Assembly: GCF_000002995.4 (NCBI RefSeq)
Contig: NW_025062475.1
Span: forward strand, 4,502,528-4,566,527
Reading direction: 5' to 3'
From: Brugia malayi
Taxonomy: Eukaryota; Nematoda; Chromadorea; Rhabditida; Onchocercidae
DNA length: 64,000 nt
Part shown: piece by piece, positions 28,301-42,028 of the stretch
How the letters are laid out: each line of letters begins with the position of its first letter
How positions within the stretch are numbered: position 1 is the stretch's first letter
Position numbers and translations under genes: made by a program
The notes under the pieces: model-generated
What the model was told of the DNA's origin: nothing
Seen by the model: only the letters and a program-made list of their open reading frames with translations
Databases searched by the model: none

Positions 28301-30202
28301 TTTTAATAAAATATGCAGTAAAGATTGCATATGAAGAGTTGAAATTAACTGAAACTACCAAAATAATATATAATTTAAAATGTACACTTAATAAGACAGC
28401 ATAAAAAATATACGGCAATTAAAATTTTAAATTTTATTTTGCAAAAATTTTATCACTTCATTTCCTTTTTCTTGTTTTTCTTTTTGAAATTCAAATTTAA
28501 TATTTGTTTAAATTAAGTAAAAACTCACTCTCTTGGACAATTAGCAAAAATACTATTTCGTTGTTGGATAAGTTTTTTTAACGATGAAATAGGTTCCAAT
28601 GAACGGGTACTGCTCGAATTGATCAGGTAAAAAATAACATATCGAGAACTTGCGAATACGGCGTCCAATGTTGTCAACTCATTCTGATCTTCATTACTAC
28701 CTGACCAAAAAGAAAAAAAAAAAGATATTATTCATTTTTCGACACTATAAAAAATCATCAAAATTTGCTAAAAGAATTATTTTAACATTAAAGTGGTAAC
28801 AGTTGTTATCATTACAAATTAATAAATTCATATTATGTTTCCGATAAAAGTTTGATGACCTTTGGACTATTTTCGAAACTAATATTTCCATACTAGCTAA
28901 TAAAACTAATATTTTTTAAACTAATTTGGTAACCATTAAATTAATAATTTGTAATTTGTTACGATTCTCATTTAAACCATGCATAATTACCTAAATTCTA
29001 TTAACTTAGTATTTCTTTTTCAGATCATTAAAAAGCAAAAAATTAACGCTCAAAATAATGGATAGTATATATACACACACACTTTTTTTTTTTCTTTTTT
29101 ATAAAAAATTTTTGAATTCTAATAAATTTCATAAGTTACATTTAGTAAATAAGACGAATACTATCTTCATTTAGTAAAAAGTACGAATGAAATCAGATTT
29201 TAAATAAATTTTAAACACACACAGAGAGAATTATCATAGAGAACAATTATTCATTGTAACAATTCATCCGAATAAATTTAAATTTCTTCAGCTCATTTAT
29301 ACTGTTTAATACTTACTTAAATGGTATCAATAATTTGAGTTATAGTGATAATTTAAGTATATCACTGATTGTTTGGGAGCAAACACTGCTTGAATTTAAA
29401 AGAATTGAAATTTCGAATTAAAAAAAAATGAATTTTAGTTATATTTTGTGTAAATGTCAAATAAATATCAAATTTGTAATACTTGCAAAATTTATAAAAA
29501 AACACAACCAAAAGGATGAGAAAAGTTGCTATAAAAATACTAAAAATATTAAGCAATCATACATTTTACAACTCAAAGTAAAAAAGAACACTTAAAAAAA
29601 GAAAAAAAATTAATTTCAATTCTAAAATTAAAAAAGTTAAAAAGAAAAAAGGAATTTAAATTTCCAAATTTCTACTATTCATTTTAAAATCTGAACACTT
29701 TTTATTCTTTACTTCAACATTTAATCATTTTTGTGAATTTTCTTTCCAATGTTTCATTTTCTTTTTTCTCTATTTTATTTCTAAAATTTAATCATTTTGC
29801 ATTATCTCTTTTCTACATTAGAGATTATCATACTACTCTCCCCTCACAAAATTTTAATCATTTTCATCTATTTAATTTCAAAATTTAATTATTCCTAAAT
29901 TTAATCATTTTCATCATTTCCTCTCGACATTTCTAATATTACCATTACTACCATTATTTTTCGTCCATAAAAATTTAATCATTTCCATTATTCGATTTCA
30001 AAATTTAATTATTTCTAAATTTATTCACTTCCACTGTTTTATTTCGACTTTTTCTCAACATGTGCAAACATTATCAGTACTAATCTTATTTTTCTCGCTT
30101 AAAATTCAATCAAAGATAACCTTTAGCAGAAGCAGCAGATGGAATCAAATGTATAGCACCAATATTTCGGAAGCAGTAATCGTAGAGATCTTCAAATGAC
30201 AT
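22336..30202 (-). CDS. Nucleoredoxin-like protein, three thioredoxin-like domains (11 exons)
   Basis: Exons, 5' to 3': 30121..30202, 28529..28700, 25775..25964, 25439..25572, 24813..24954, 24580..24680, 24063..24166, 23489..23668, 23197..23380, 22746..23010, 22336..22485. Phases are consistent throughout and give 567 aa. Nucleoredoxins are cytosolic/nuclear thiol oxidoreductases; the vertebrate protein also binds Dishevelled and restrains Wnt signalling. The N-terminal thioredoxin-like domain (about 28-200) lacks CxxC (LINSSSTRSLEP at that place) but keeps TPSLIVVDASTRQIITDDGR and a DDPNGLNFPW end. The middle domain has LYFGANWCPPCRSFSQ (WCPPC, 240-244) and a cis-Pro segment GIPAFLLL with FPWGPLPL. 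The C-terminal domain ends with a Gln/Asn/Ala-rich tail. The WCPPC motif is split by an intron exactly between Trp and Cys. Introns 1 and 2 are long (1.4 and 2.6 kb). Start ATG at 30202. Confidence 0.93.
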
Positions 30203-30310
30203 CACGATGATAGCAGTGATAGCTAATGATAAAATTGTCAGCTTGCAATGATTTAAGAGAGAAAATGATCGCTGTCGAGACAATTGATGATATTGTTGTT
30301 ATTTCTGTTG

Positions 30311-30360
30311 TTGTTTGTTTGTTTGTTTGTTTGTCTCTCTCCCTCTCTCTCTCTCTTTTT
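30311..30360. repeat. GTTT tetranucleotide followed by a CT tract
   Basis: TTGT/GTTT units run directly into CTCTCTCC dinucleotides. It lies about 110 bp upstream of the nucleoredoxin start, so it may sit in that promoter; this is inference only. Confidence 0.7.
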
Positions 30361-32340
30361 CTCCTTCTTTTCCCTTTATTTATCCCTCTCTTTGTACTGA
30401 AATAATAGCAAGGATTATATCACTTATCACAACATCAAAGCAAAATTCCGTTATTTCACGCCATTTGATAATAAATGATAATGATAGTATTTATCACCAA
30501 TAAATTATCATTTATATATCTATATATAAATTTTATTAATGCTATTTTTTTCATTAAGTGATAAAAATAAGTGACAAATTTGAAAAGCAAAAAAAAAAAA
30601 TTGATGTTTTTTATCTTTATTTCACTCCAATTTTTTTATCAGTTACAAATGATAAGTAATATATGATCATTTAAATTACATCAATTTTATTTCATTTCAT
30701 TATTTCGGTACTTGTAAATAAGAGAGAAATTAATTCCCTATAAAATTGATCAATTTTGAATGAGTTCAGAAAGGAAAAAAGAAACAGACAGGAGGAAAAA
30801 ATATATTTAGTGCCAGATGCTATCAACATCACAGATAATATCGGAATATGCTGGTTAGTCGTCAAATGTTATTTTTACTTTTTAAATAATAATCGTTTCA
30901 GTTTCTTTCACAAACATTTAATAAAATTAAAAATAAAATTAAAAATATTTCACAAGGATTTACTATTAAATTAGAACGATTTGAAATCAAAAATGGAAAA
31001 TTGCTGTAATTCGAATTGTAAAAAGAAGAAAAAAGTATAATTATTTGAATTTTTTTCCTTCTTCATATGAAATAAAGTGGAAAATTTCCAACAAAAAAAA
31101 ATTTTATATATAATTTTTATCGTATGAAAGGAAACACTGTGAAAGTTTTGAAATTAAAAATTAAAGTTATTAAATTAAAATTAAAAATATAAACAATATG
31201 TAATTTAAAAAATGAAAAAAAGAAACAAATTTTGACGGTGGGTATAAAGAAGACAATGAAATAAATCAATAGGAAGGTGAGAAGAGAGGGAGAGGTAGAG
31301 AGACAAACAGAGAGAATCTCTTTAAGAAATGAGCAAAAAAGGTTTTCAAACGATCAGTAAATAGATGAAGGAAGAAAGGGAGGAAGAGGGAGAGAGAGAG
31401 AGAGAGAAAGAAAGAAAGGAGAATGTTCACAACACTTTTTTAGAGCTATAAAATTTGAATGAAATGGATTGAATCAATTTTTTTTTCACATCTTTTCAGT
31501 TGTATATTCAAATAAAATCATCGCATTTCAATTTTATTTATTTTTTCTTCTTTTTGTTCTTTTTAATAACATAATTGATGTCAATTAATAGTTAAAAGAG
31601 TGAATGCCACATTATAATTCATTTGAAAAAAAAAAACTAAATTAGAAAAGTTTGAAATTAAAAGTAAGAAATTATTGTAATTTGAATTTTGTGAAAATCA
31701 TTTGGCTATGACTATATGAATGGCTATAGGTTACATTAGAAATTTTTAGAAATTACATTAAACATTTAAAAAAAAGCTACATTAGAAATTAACTTACATT
31801 AGGGTAGTATAAATTTCAAAAAAAAAAAGAAAAAAATGAAACAGAAGTAAATAATTTTGCGATCATAATAATACCTCTCATCAACATCAATAAAAACATG
31901 ATTGCCGTTAAAGTTAAATTTCAAAAAAAGAAGAAAACTTTTAAATTTTAGAAAAGTTAAAATGCTCTAATAAAAAAGATTTATTGTAAACTTCAAAAAA
32001 AAAAAGTGTGTGAAGTTTGGAAAAAAAGCCAAAAAAAATTAGGGCAGAAAATGGATCCATTATATGGCATAGTATATACTTTAACTGATATCAATGATTT
32101 CCATCAGTTCAGTGATAATATAATAATGAAAGTCTATTGCAAATGAATTACATAATGCTAACTGTTTTAATTAATAAGTCTAAATCAATTTGTTGCTTAA
32201 TTACTTTCAATCTTTTATCCGTTTATTGCTTCTTTTTTTCTCGCTGTTTTATAATTGTTCTATTATTTAAATCCAAAATGCAATATTGTCTTAGGAAAAA
32301 ACTGTAGTTTAAGTAAGAAAGTGAGAGTTTCAAAAAAGAT

Positions 32341-32533
32341 TTGTAGAAATCACACAGGAATTTATTTAGTACGTAAATCAGGTAGCAAAATCATGTAGAA
32401 ATCATTATTTCTAAATCATTAAATCATTATTTCTACATGATTTTGCATTTTTTTTTTTTTAGCACACGTGGAAGTCGTATAGGAGTATATCTGGCATACG
32501 TAGAAATCACGTAAAAATCTATCTAACTTACGC
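32341..32533. repeat. Degenerate 31-33-bp repeats interrupted by a hairpin
   Basis: Three related units resembling GTAGAAATCAC..AATT/ATCT..TAC start near 32343, 32465 and 32498. Between the first and second is an 18-bp perfect inverted repeat (32385-32402 and 32429-32446, GCAAAATCATGTAGAAAT) with a 26-nt loop. Confidence 0.55.
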
Positions 32534-32679
32534 TTGAACTTACCTTCTTTAATCCATCCATTCATTCATATCTCTTTTTCCATGCAAAATACAAAAGAAA
32601 TACCGATAAACCTACAAAACGAATGAAACGAAGAAATTCAAATGCATGTGAGAGGTTAAAATGTGAAAAAAATGGGAAG

Positions 32680-32775
32680 GAGAGAGAAAGGGAGAGAGGG
32701 AGAGGGAGAGAGAGGACGGGAGGTCTAATGAAAGAAATGAAAGGAGAAAAAGAGAGAGAGGGAGAGAGAGAGACT
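32680..32775. repeat. GA-rich purine tract
   Basis: GAGAGAGGGAGAG-type polypurine sequence, the longest of several such tracts in the 30-37 kb interval. Its open frames on either strand are repeat artefacts (Glu/Arg or Ser/Leu/Pro strings). Confidence 0.75.
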
Positions 32776-35700
32776 CTCATAACTACCAAACATTTAAATA
32801 CTTTTTTATATTTCTCTATATGCAAATGGACACTGCAACCAAACAGAATGTGAAATGTTCCAAAATATCTCTCTCTTCTTTCATTTTCGTCTTCGTCTTT
32901 CGTGATGAATTGAATTTCAAAATATTCCTGTGCAATGAATTCTAACTGATTTGTAATAAAATTAATTTCATTTCTTAAAAATGAAATTAATTTTGCCTAT
33001 CTTCTCTTTTCAATCCATACATTCAAAAAAAAGAGGAAAGAAGAAAGAAGAAAATGGATTAAATTGAATATAAGCATATTAATCAAGTAAAATTTCAATT
33101 TCTCATTTATGATTTATTCATTTTCTTCAGTCCCTATTAATTGATAGTTTTAAAATCCAATAAGTTCAAAAAATTATATAGGAAAATAAGCAAAATATAC
33201 TATTACTAATATGGCTAATTTTGAACATTTCAGAAAGTAATCTATAAATGGAAATATTAAGTTGAGTTAATTTGTATTAGTAACAGTATATTTGATTTAT
33301 TTTAAAAATGTACATTAGAAACTATAAATGTATTTGTGTATCATTAAATTCATTCGAGTATTATTGGAATAAATTTCAGGAAACAATAAACGGAAAACAA
33401 ATGGTAATGGCAGATTTAAATTACGAATTATTAATTCTGCATAAGTAATCCATTATTAGCAATGGACTGGAAAATATAAATAAGAATAAATATTGTTACA
33501 TACTTACATATATATGCATACATTAATTCTACTAATTATTTTCTAACGTTAATTAACCTTAAATTGAGGCACAAATTTCCATATTTTATAGCATATATCA
33601 AACTTATTAATAATGGCTTAAAAAACAGTAATAATAATAAATAAAATAATAATAATGAACAAATACATAATATAACTAATTTAGAAACTAAAATGTGACT
33701 AAATGAATTGGAAGGCTAGTATTAATAGTATGATAATTAATGAAAAATAGCGGTGAAAAAATTCCTTCACTCTTTTTAAAATTTTGAAAGTATAGGAAAT
33801 AAATTTGAAAAAGATATCAGCATGGGAAAAAAAGTTTGAAAAAGAAAAAGAGAAATTAATTGAAATTGGGAGAAAAAAGCAACTGCAATCTATTCAGTGA
33901 TAACAATAGTTAATGAGAATTAATTAATAGTAAATAATGACAAATGACAATAATAAGTTTGCAAAAATAAATAAAGAAAAGTAGTAAAAATGTCGTGACA
34001 AATGAAGTTTTAAAAAATTCAAAAAACTCAAAAATAAAATTTGAACTAATATTTTATAATGTTAAACTGAAATAAATTATATATATATCTATATAACATT
34101 TTTATGTATGTATTTTGTATTCATATCTGATCGAAATAAACTCTAGCAAAAAAAAAAAAAAAAAGAAAAAAGAATGCATCTTTTCCGCTTAATTTTGTCT
34201 ATCAAACAAACAAAACTGATAAATCAATTTATACAAATTTCATTTCCACATATTATATTTCAATTTTAAATATTGAATTTTACTTTATTATAATTGTACA
34301 TACAAAAACATAAGAGCTTGTATATACATAGATGTATTTGTCTAAGAATAAAAAAGTTTAATGATAATTGAGATTTATTTTAAATAGTTGAAGAATTGAA
34401 TGAATGCTACCCGCGGAAATGTCACCTCAAGTTGTGATGAAGAAAGAATTGTAAGAGATAGACAACAGGACGAGAAAAATAAATGAATGAAAGGACAGAC
34501 GACAGATGTATTCTTCTTCTCTCTCCCTCTCCCTCTCCCTCTCTCTCTCTTTCATTTATAATTTACTGGGATAATGATGAGTTATAGAAGAGTTATTTGA
34601 TATGGAAGGGACGCGAATAATAAATAATAAAGGAGGAAAGAAAAAGAGTGGGAGGGAGAGGGAGAGAGAGGGGAAGGAAAAGAGGAAGAGAGAGGGGACA
34701 GTCATTTGAAATAAGAGGTGACAAAGAGAGAGGTAATTTATTAAATGAAAAATATTGTGGATTGCAATGAATAATATATATTATTAGTGGAGTGTAAAAA
34801 TAAGAAAAGATGAAAAACAGGACGAAATGAAGAGAAAAGAGAACAAGTATGTCTCTTCCATTTCTAATTTTAATACACAGAATGAAAATATTAGAAATAT
34901 CAAATAATTAAAATTACTGTTTTTATCAGTATTATCATCTGTTCTCATTTATTATTATTATTGATATAGTAATAATGGTAGAGGTAGTTAGTATTAATTA
35001 GATTTGTGGCAGTTAACACTTTTTTCTCAGAGAGAAAAGAATTACAAATATATAAAAACGGTTGAAATTACTGAAGTGAGTAAATATTTTATGCTTAATG
35101 TTGAATAGTTAAAGTAAGAAAAAAAAAGTTGCTCAAATTTCATCTTTTAGCATTCAACGCTTAAATTTGATTCCATTTGACCTTCAATCTTTGGAGTATA
35201 TATTAATTACATTTTCATGACTTTTTTACATATTAGTAAAGGATTTAATTGATCTATATCATATCTATTCCGTATTTTCAAATCAGTCTAATATTATAAA
35301 AAGTATTCTCTTTAATTCTTCATGTCCTATAAATAAAATACAATAATAGTAAGTTATTAAGTATAAAATAGAGGAAGGAAATGATGATAAATAGCAAAGC
35401 TGTAATTAATCAGCAAGGACAACAACGGGAATATAACAATAACCTTCGTAACCTTTTGATGGATGGATGGATGATACGATGACTGGACTATACGGCTGTA
35501 CTATACGCTAGAAATTGCCGTCTTTATAATATTTTCTGGTGGATCGTGAAATAGGCGGCATATAATGTTTGTAATAATAATCTTTTCTTTCTTCTGCTTT
35601 TTTTTATTTTCTTTCCCTTTTTATTAATATTTTTGTTTCCATTTGTTCTCCTCTTTGAATTTAATTATTTTAATCCATATTAATTGGTGTAAATATTATG

Positions 35701-37239
35701 ATAACAATTTAACATATTTATAAAATCCTACATATTAATTTGATGTGTAAGTATAAGGTTAGTGATAATTGAGAGATGATAATGGTAGTTGAAAGATAAC
35801 GATAACGGTAGTTAATAGTAGTAATTGTCACGATGATAATAATAACAATGATAGAAATGGAATAATGAATAATTATTGAGATGTTAATTTTATGGCAAAT
35901 TTGGTAATAGGTATAAATTTTGCTGTAAAATTTTGAGATAATTATAATATTCTACTATATATTAATTTGATGTCTGACTATAAAGGATAGTCATAATTAT
36001 AAAGATGATGGTAATAACAATTATAAAGGTGGAACTGGTCACTGTGAAGATGGTGATAAATGATAATTACAAAAATGGTCAATAATTAATAATTGTAATT
36101 ATCATAACGGTGGTGATAGTGATAACTGTATGAGTAACAAGGTGAATAGAAGATGGTCATCAGGATGACCTAGTGGACACTGTTAAATAAAACATGCGAC
36201 ATTGGTGACAATTAAGAAGTATCATTGAATATGTAAGAAGAAAGGAAAAGGAGAAAAAAATGAACGGACAATGAGAGAGAGAGAGAGAGGGAAAGAGGGA
36301 TTTGAAGATAACTTCTTTTGTTAGTATATGGATGTTCTTTAGCCTTAAAATGACCATTAATAATGAATGATCACTTCAAGACTCGAAAAAACATTTAACA
36401 AGTAAATCATACGAACTGAGTAATTGGAAATGGAAATTAAAGATAGCAATGTGAGATAAATTTGATGGAGTTAGTCAGTCCCAATTGGGGTTTTACCAGT
36501 TCATCGTTTAATCAACCGTTTTTGAACCAATGCCGAATGCATTTATCATATGCTATTGTCGGATTGAAAGAAAGCGGAAGAGGGAGTTAAAAGAGATAGC
36601 GAGAAAGCATGCAGAGGACAGAGGGAGAGAGAGAGGGATGGAGGGAGAGAGAGAAAAAACGGGTCATTTTGAAACCATGTCACTTAAAACACCTTAACAC
36701 ATCGACAACAAATCGTAATTGTGCTTCGCTTATGGAATATCCATCGACTATGATTTAATTCAGATATTCCCGGATGATTTAAAATTGGGTATATTACAAA
36801 AGAGATAGGAAAAAAGGCTTTGTTTCAAGCATATATCCATTATGATATTTAATCTTTTTCCGGAAGTCAGTCTCATGAGTAATTATTATAATATTTCGAG
36901 ATTTTACAAATATTGACCATATTTATGAAACCGACATTGCTGAGATAATGATAATGATCAATCAATAAAATATATTTTAATGATGATAATTATCTGAGTA
37001 ATAATTATCACAAAATATTCAAATTAATTTAAAAATCGAAAAAAAAAAACGATATTATTTCATAATAATGCAACTGAATAAATAAAAATAAATGGTAATT
37101 AAAATAAAAAAGGAATATTTGCACACAACATTGAAATAAAGTTATTAAATATGCCGTAATGGGTATATACCAGTTCATTACTAATTAACTAATTCTTAAT
37201 ATTTAATTCCATTTTAAATCAATTTAAATATTTTATCTA

Positions 37240-37801
<562 letters not shown>

Positions 37802-39860
37802 ATTTAAATTTTTTTTCCATCCTCCTTCTCCCTAGCGCTTCATCCTTTCTACCATCTCTACTTTAATTTCAATCACCCCAAATAATCAGCTTCTTTTTTT
37901 CCTCCACTATTTATCACTCTTTAGCATCATTTCGAACAAGCAGATGTCATTTTAACTTCATTTCACTCTTTTTACATTCAAACAATATCACAATCTATTT
38001 ACTATCATTTATCAAAATTGTATTAATCTCTCTTCTTTTTCTTCTCTTTGAAAATTTTCAAATAATTCTTTATTTCTTCAATTAAAAATTGGAAATTTTC
38101 TACTGAAAATTATATAATTTAATTTAAATGAATCAATTTTCTTAATATAAATTTTTCAAAAATCCAAAATTTTATCCTCGCGTAATATCCAAGTATAATA
38201 ATTTAGAAATTAAATGTCAAATATATACAAACCATACATATATCATTTAATCAAAATCACTGATAAAAAATGAAAAACTTTATTAGGAAAAGAAAAATGA
38301 AAATATTCATTGGCATTAGGATTATACATTGATTCGATCGACAGAGAAGTTCAAATATATATGTAAAATAAAAAATTATTTTAGTTAATGTAATGTAATT
38401 ACGAATTATTATTAACAACAGTTAATGAATATTATTACATTGATAAAATAAAACATATCAGAAACGGAACATAAATGAATGCTGATAAGGACTAATTTGG
38501 TAACTGAAAATAAATCTGACATTTTTTTAAAGAAATTTAAAATAAAAATAAAAAAGTCATCATTAAATAATATTTTCATTTGTTTTTTTTTTCTTTCACT
38601 TTTTCAATCATAATTTGCCTTAGCAACAATAATTTATAAAATATTCCTTGTTTTAAAGCAAATTACATAAATATTTTAGGCAAGCATTTTACTAATAAAT
38701 TTATTTGTTTGCTTTTTTTCCATCAAAAGAAGAACAAATAATTTTTAGATGAAAAATTCTTCGTCTTTTTTCTTCCATGTCTATTCACCAATTTGCTTGT
38801 TGTGCAATAGAATCAAATACAAAAAAAAATTACGCTATGATATTTGCACATAGTTTATAAAATTATTTTAAAAACGAAAAAAAAAATGAGAAAAAGCGTA
38901 ATTGGAAAGTTTAAAGGCCAAATTAAATTTTGATTTAATTGAAATTTCAAATATATTATTTGAAAAATATAATAAGGAATAAAATTTCACTCTATAAATT
39001 GATTTAACAATAACGATAATGAATGATGATTAATGTGGGAAAGGAAATCTTTCACAGTAATTTTATCATTCTTACTGAACAGTAAATTAGGATTACAAAT
39101 AATTAAGAGAAAAGAGAACAGAACAAGAGAAAAAAATCATTATAAAAAACAAATATATTAAAAATATTTTTGTTTTAATTTAAGTAGTTGGTTTTTGATT
39201 ACATAAAAAATAAATTTATATTTTTAAAAGTCATCATTAAAATATGTGAAAATGCTTTTATTTAATTTTCTTTTTGGTAACCTTTGAAAATTTTTTATCC
39301 ATATCGGTTCATCATAAGAATTTTTGTATTGTGATGCAGATATTCGGAAATTTTTATTTTTTCTAGAAGTTTTCCTTATTTTTATCAACTAATTACAAAA
39401 TGATTTTATGACTTAAGCCAATACATCACCAACTATCATTATTACTTATTAACAATATACTTATAAATTAAACTTATAACGTTACAAACACACACATTAT
39501 CCATGGCAATTCATTGATAACCATTTTAACTAAATTAAGTGAATTTTTTTTTCGCATCTTTACAACTGATTATAAATCATTTTTTAAAATTATTTTTTAA
39601 TTAAGTTACTAATTATGCAAGAATAAAAAATAAAAATGTTGAAAGAAATTGGATTTTTGACGTTATTTGGATCGCATTTTTGATAAGATCCTTATCACTT
39701 CGTCTATTATTGAATTGTTATCAGCAGTGCAGTGTTATGATTTCCCGCTATCACAAATATTATTCTAATAATAGAAAATTATGATACCTAATTGATGTGG
39801 TATAAGCAGTTTATCAGATTTTACTCACATATATACATGGCATGCATATTGTCTGCACAA

Positions 39861-39949
39861 TTGCATGATAGCATGCATGTTATTAGCATGATAGCATGCA
39901 TGTCATTAGCATGATAGCATGCATGTTATTAGCATGATGACATGCACAT
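39861..39949. repeat. 23-bp tandem repeat with a GCATGC palindrome, about 4 copies
   Basis: Units resembling TATTAGCATGATAGCATGCATGT follow each other at 23-bp spacing (39881, 39904, 39927), with a partial first and a diverged last copy. Each full unit holds the GCATGC palindrome. Confidence 0.8.
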
Positions 39950-42028
39950 CATTTTTAAATGCTGTAAATTCATTCTCTTTAATCCTCGTTTGTTAACAGT
40001 CTAGCTGTATGATACTAATAAATGTTATAAATTTATATGGTGAATAATTATAAAGGAAGAAAAGGAAAAGATGAAGAAGAGGTAAAATGAAAGGTTGAAA
40101 TTTAACTCTATTTTTTAAACTTAATCCAATTTCATCGTACTTCATATCGAAACTTATTCATTGCAATACATTTTTAATTACCTGTAATATATTTATTATG
40201 TAATGGAAGAAAAAAGGAAAGAACTGTCTGGTAATTTTTTAAATTCTTTTCTATAAAATAAGAGGTGTAACAATATTATGATAACTACATATCGTTCCTA
40301 TATTAAAATATTATATGAAAAATTAGCCGAATGATAGGAAACGAATAAATGTAATTTCATAAAATAAAAGAATTAATGGAGGGAAAGAGAGAAAATAAGA
40401 TAAATATGCAATTTTATTCTGATTGCCGTCTTTTCATGCGTTCTATTTGTCGGATAATTATTACATAAAATTAAAGTATGCTACAATTTTATCACATAAT
40501 GTTTTATTTTTCAAGAAATTTTACAACAAACACACGCCAAAATATAAATGATTTAAATAAATAAATAAATATATTTTTCTGCATACATCAAAAATTGTTA
40601 TAATCAGAATAATGTGCAACCATTACTTGCTTCAGGTTTTTCGGAACGCAAGCTTTGAATCAGTTAAGAAAGCAGTAAAATGAAGTTGCAAAAATATTGA
40701 AGAACTATTTTGATTTATTTGAATTTTTGACCCAGTCAATTGCTCTTTCGTGCATCTATGCAAACCTACCAATCTTTTCTTATTTTTCTTTCCTTTTCAA
40801 AAAAAAGAAAAAGAAAATCACTTTTTCCCTCATTCTTATTTCATGCTTACTTTATTATACATATCTCAACATTATTTACCTTATCACTGTTTTTCTCGTC
40901 ATACTCCTTATCTTTTGTTTTTATCACTTACAATAAGGAACTATTAAACAAAAAAAAAGTGATGTAAAATTTTACATGATCCTGTTTTCCGAACTTGAAA
41001 AAACATTGCAAAGAACACTACAACGTACCACTTTTCATTATCTCTCTCCCTGTTGCTTTATTATTTTCTTAAACAGCGTCTTATCACATTATTATCGTCT
41101 CCATATTTATCCCATTCATCTGTCTCATCATTTTTGGCAACCATAGATACCCACCAGACATTCACTCGTCTACCCATCTCACTCTCTTCCTATCCTATTT
41201 GTTTCTATTGCTTCATTTACATATTCCTTTCATGTTGATTAAACGTTTCTTCCAATTTTTACCTACAATTCTGTATAATTAAAAAAAAAAAGTTCCAAAA
41301 AACCAAATTATCTAAAATTCTACAAAAAAGAAATTTTTTTTTCATGGAAAAATTCCACACGAAAAAAAAAGGTAAAATATACATGATTAATTATTGCTGT
41401 TGACAGAAGAAGCAACAAGTTGAACTCAATATTTTCATTTTTTTTTTTTTTTTCATTAATATAATATTTTAAATTTGAAACAAAAGAAATCAACAATTAG
41501 AATACAACTGTTGTTGGCTGAAAACTATGAATAAAATCAACAATTCACTTGATAAACACGATACATACTACGCTTGAATATTTCTACCATCACATCAAAA
41601 AATTTTAACTTCACATTTTTCTTCTGTCCATTTTATCCGATTTTTTTCAATAAGAAATGATGAAAAAATGAGCATTTTCTAAGCATTATCTGATAATGTC
41701 TTGCTAATATATATATGATAGCGATGTCAAATGAACCTGCTTACTAAATGTGATTGCTGAATCTCAGCAAGAATATACTACTTCCTATATAATCGCTACT
41801 ATGAAAATGCAAATGAACATACCAACGACTGTCATAAGCAGTCATTTCTAAAATTCAGTTCCATCAAATTAGAAAGTGCTAAGTTTTAGTGGAAAATATG
41901 ATCTAAAATGGAATAAAAAAAAAAAAAAAAAAAAAAAAGACGGAAGAAGATAGTGATGTTATCCACTTCCCATTCTTTAGTAGTTAAACTAAACGAATTA
42001 AACGAAAAATATATTATTTAGCAGAATC

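Noticed and set aside
32562..32853. Open frames on both strands over the GA-rich tract
   Set aside because: The peptides are Glu/Arg/Gly or Ser/Leu/Pro strings derived from GAGAGG repeats, with no splice or start support.
34395..34462. Short GC-richer frame with ATG and a GTAAGA that could be a first exon
   Set aside because: Only about 16 codons, two competing frames, no downstream exon found.
40697..41238. Several overlapping plus-strand frames rich in Phe, Leu and Ser
   Set aside because: T-rich low-complexity translation with no splice sites, and three frames are open at once.
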